A stretch of DNA of 64,000 bases from Atrina japonica (taxonomy: Eukaryota > Mollusca > Bivalvia > Pterioida > Pinnidae). The stretch is taken from NCBI GenBank assembly GCA_030159075.1, contig BROG01000451.1, positions 310,001-374,000 on the forward strand, read 5' to 3'. The notes beneath the pieces were generated by a model. That model was not told where the DNA came from. It searched no databases and worked only from the letters and a program-made list of their open reading frames with translations. The position numbers were made by a program, and so were the translations under genes. Positions 61,362 to 64,000 of the stretch are shown piece after piece; position 1 is the first letter of the stretch, and every line of letters begins with the position of its first letter.

Positions 61362-61668
61362 GTATGCTTTTTGTTTTTACGAAATATGATAAATAAAAGA
61401 TGACATGTAGTTGAATCTTTGGTTCGAAATCAAGTTCTATGGTTCTTCTATTATCGAATAATCTTGTGATCTACATATCCAGTAAAATGTAGTTTCCAAT
61501 TTATTCCCATATGAAACTTTTCTCAGTCCCCGTATCATTACGTTTTCATGGCGTACGTTGTATGTTCTGGACAAGATTATTTATATATTGTTTAAAATTA
61601 GTGCTGAAATTGTTTAAATAGACTTGTAGTTGAAAAACTAAATATTTAAGCTCTTTGTATCTCGTAAG

Positions 61669-61764
61669 ATATTCCGGTCTGTAGACATGTCACGTGTCAC
61701 AATAATGGATCATGTATTGACAGAGTGATTGGGTACAGACGTTATGGAACGTACTATGAAAACA
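61669..61764 (+). pseudogene. EGF exon 19 relic (class C, 18-nt deletion)
   Basis: DIPVCRHVTCHNNGSCIDRV then IGYRRYGTYYEN. Relative to 57061-57174 an 18-nt in-frame deletion removed the segment with Cys 5. It stays open and phase 1-1 (96 nt) with three Cys only, so no EGF fold is possible, but splicing it in would not break the frame. Confidence 0.6.
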
Positions 61765-62066
61765 GTATGCTTTATCCGTTTCTACCAAAATGTTAATTAT
61801 AATGTGACATGTGCACATGAATATTAATTTCATTTAATCTTGATTTCCGAAATAAGGATGTGTGATTTTACTATTTTGTGCACTTTATAATACCATATGA
61901 TTCAAAAGTTAATGCATGTTGATAATGAGTCAGTATTAACATTTTGATATCTCCACCGAATTTCTCGATTATTTATTCCTCGGAGATATTTTGTCGATGA
62001 ATTCCCACTGATCAGTTGTAGGGTTTTTCATCATTGAAATTAATTGGAAGTGTATTTTCATTGAAG

Positions 62067-62180
62067 ATATTGATGATTGTGCAAATGTCACGTGCCAAAA
62101 CAATGGAAGCTGTATTGATAAGGTCGATGGATATAGCTGTGACTGCATAACAGGATTCAATGGAACGCACTGTGAAAATG
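62067..62180 (+). CDS. EGF exon 20 (class B)
   Basis: Class B consensus protein. First exon of the recent duplicate block. Its upstream intron differs from that of exon 13. Confidence 0.92.
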
Positions 62181-62472
62181 GTATGGATTGAAACACTTTA
62201 TCTCTATTTTAAATTGAAGGTTATGGTTCTTGGCTTAGGAATAATCTGGCGATTTATATGTCCAGAAAACCTACCTTCTGATCGATTTAACTATTATATT
62301 GTTTGTCCCTATATTTATTCATTACATTTGTTGGATGGACATGTATTTTGAATTTCATTTGGACACTATTAAATACATGTATATATATATATATATATAT
62401 ATTGCTTCCGATACGGGTAAAATTTCTGAAATAGACTTGTAAATTAAAGAAAATATTTTATTTTCTTTGAAG

Positions 62473-62586
62473 ATATTGATGACTGTAGAAATGTCATATG
62501 TCACAATAATGGAACTTGTATCGACAAAGTCAATGACTACAACTGTGACTGTATTGCTGGGTTTAATGGAACGCACTGTGAATATG
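62473..62586 (+). CDS. EGF exon 21 (class A)
   Basis: Class A consensus protein, near-identical to 59283-59396 including introns. Confidence 0.92.
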
Positions 62587-62969
62587 GTATGCTTTTTTTG
62601 TTTTTGCGAAATATGATAAATAAAAGATGACATGCCGTTGAATCTCTTGTTCGAAATCTAGTTTTATGGTTCTTCTATTATCGAATAATCTTGTGATCTA
62701 AATATCCAGTAAAATGTAGTTTCCATTTTTTTCCCATATGAAACTTTTCTCAGTCCGTACTCATTACGTTTTCATGGCGTATTTGTATGTTTTGGACAAG
62801 ATTTTTTAAATATTGTTTAAATTAGTGCTAAAATTGTTAAAATAGAATTGTAGTTGAAAAACTAAATATTGTAGATCTTTGTATCTCGTACGATATATAT
62901 TGCTTCCGATAGGGGTAACATTTTTGCAAATAGACTTGTAGTTTAAAGAATATATTTTTTTCTTTGAAG

Positions 62970-63083
62970 ATATTGATGACTGTAGAAATGTCATATGTCA
63001 CAATAATGGAACTTGTATCGACAAAGTCAATGACTACAACTGTGACTGTATTGCTGGGTTTAATGGAACGCACTGTGAATATG
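62970..63083 (+). CDS. EGF exon 22 (class A)
   Basis: Class A consensus protein, partner of 59782-59895. Confidence 0.92.
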
Positions 63084-63550
63084 GTATGCTTATTTCTGTT
63101 TCTGGGATAATTCTTTTGATATAAATATCCAGTAAAATGTAGTTTCCAATTTCTTCCCGTATGAAACTTTTCTCAGTACCCGTATTCATTACGTTTTTAT
63201 GGCGTATTATATCTTTTTGGACAAGACTGTATATATATATATATATATATATATATGTTTTTGAATGTCGTTTTATTTCCAATATAAATATCCTTTTTCA
63301 ATATTTAATAGAAATTTTAAATGTCTTGATTTCCGAAATGAGAATGTGTAATTTTACTATTTTATGCACTTTATAATAACATATGATTCGAAAGTTAATG
63401 CATGGTGATAATGAATCAGTATTAGCATTTTGATATTCTCCCGAATTTCTCGATTATTTATTCCTCGGTGATATTTTGTCGATGAATTCCTACTGCTCAC
63501 ATGTCAGGTTGCTCCGCATTGAAATTAATTGGAACTGTATTTCATTGAAG

Positions 63551-63665
63551 ATATTGATGATTGTGCAAATGTCACGTGCCAAAAACAATGGAAGCTGTAT
63601 TGATAAAGTCGATGGATATAGCTGTGACTGCATACCAGGATTCAATGGAACGCACTGTGAAAATG
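63551..63665 (+). pseudogene. EGF exon 23 (class B, +1 frameshift)
   Basis: Same as exon 16 except five A instead of four in CGTGCCAAAAACAATGG, making 115 nt and shifting the frame after V-T-C. Since the rest is intact and the partner copy lacks it, this is either a fresh mutation or a homopolymer sequencing error. Confidence 0.8.
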
Positions 63666-63942
63666 GTATGGATTGAAACACTTTCTCTCTATTTAAATTG
63701 AAGGTTATGGTTCTTTGCTTAGGAATAATCTGGCGATTTATATGTCCAGAAAACCTACCTTCTGATCGATGTAACTATTAAAAACTGTTTCAGTCCCTAT
63801 ATTTATTCATTACATTTGTTGGATGGACATGTATTTTGAATTTCATTTGGACACTATTAAATATATATATATTGCTTCCGATAGGGGTAAAATATCTGAA
63901 ATAGACTTGTAAATTAAAGAATATATTTTATTTTCTTTGAAG

Positions 63943-64000
63943 ATATTGATGACTGTAGAAATGTCATATGTCACAATAATGGAACTTGTATCGACAAAGT
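63943..64000 (+). CDS. EGF exon 24 (class A, cut by window edge)
   Basis: The first 58 nt of a class A exon (DIDDCRNVICHNNGTCIDK). The array and the gene continue past the window. Confidence 0.9.
   Translation, partial: MLMTVEMSYVTIMELVSTK

Overview
The window looks like nuclear DNA of a marine mollusc, most likely a bivalve. It is AT-rich and full of AT/GT/GA microsatellites, minisatellites and decayed transposons. Its host genes are split into short exons with GT..AG introns. The protein content also fits: a secreted peptidoglycan recognition protein (PGRP) with defensin-like cysteine modules, a large EGF-repeat extracellular protein, and retroelement families common in bivalve assemblies. 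I see no bacterial-style operon and no viral genome. The species cannot be fixed from sequence alone.

Layout. 1-1.2 kb: decayed reverse-transcriptase (RT) element. 1.85-2.56 kb: probable last two exons of a + strand gene that begins left of the window. 2.6-9.5 kb: intergenic, with a SINE, AT microsatellites and two minisatellites (48-bp and 51-bp units). 9.58-13.90 kb: complete five-exon PGRP gene (314 residues) in which matching six-cysteine modules flank an amidase domain; two introns carry minisatellites, and one minisatellite is split by a 370-bp inverted-repeat transposon. 14-23 kb: repeats, including a 1.1-kb TTAA-flanked element and an RT-element copy interrupted by a 560-bp mariner-type MITE. 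23.9-30.7 kb (- strand): a nearly full-length but frameshifted non-LTR retrotransposon with ORF1, endonuclease, RT and RNase H. 31.3-34.5 kb: a second TTAA-flanked element and a 2.5-kb foldback element.

35.2-64 kb (+ strand) appears to be one large gene running off the right edge. A signal-peptide exon and nine further exons (10 in all) encode about 483 residues of a secreted ectodomain. Next comes a degenerate Ser/Thr-rich 57-bp tandem repeat (mucin-like), then at least 24 EGF-like exons. Intact EGF exons are 114 nt with phase-1 boundaries, so each is a removable cassette of 38 residues. They fall into two main classes (A and B) and a decaying class C. A block of about 3.19 kb in the array has been duplicated very recently.

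The most notable points are the double-module PGRP, the phase-neutral EGF cassette array, a minisatellite resembling the exon 3/intron 3 splice junction of the ectodomain gene, and seven copies or fragments of one RT element that all share one orientation.
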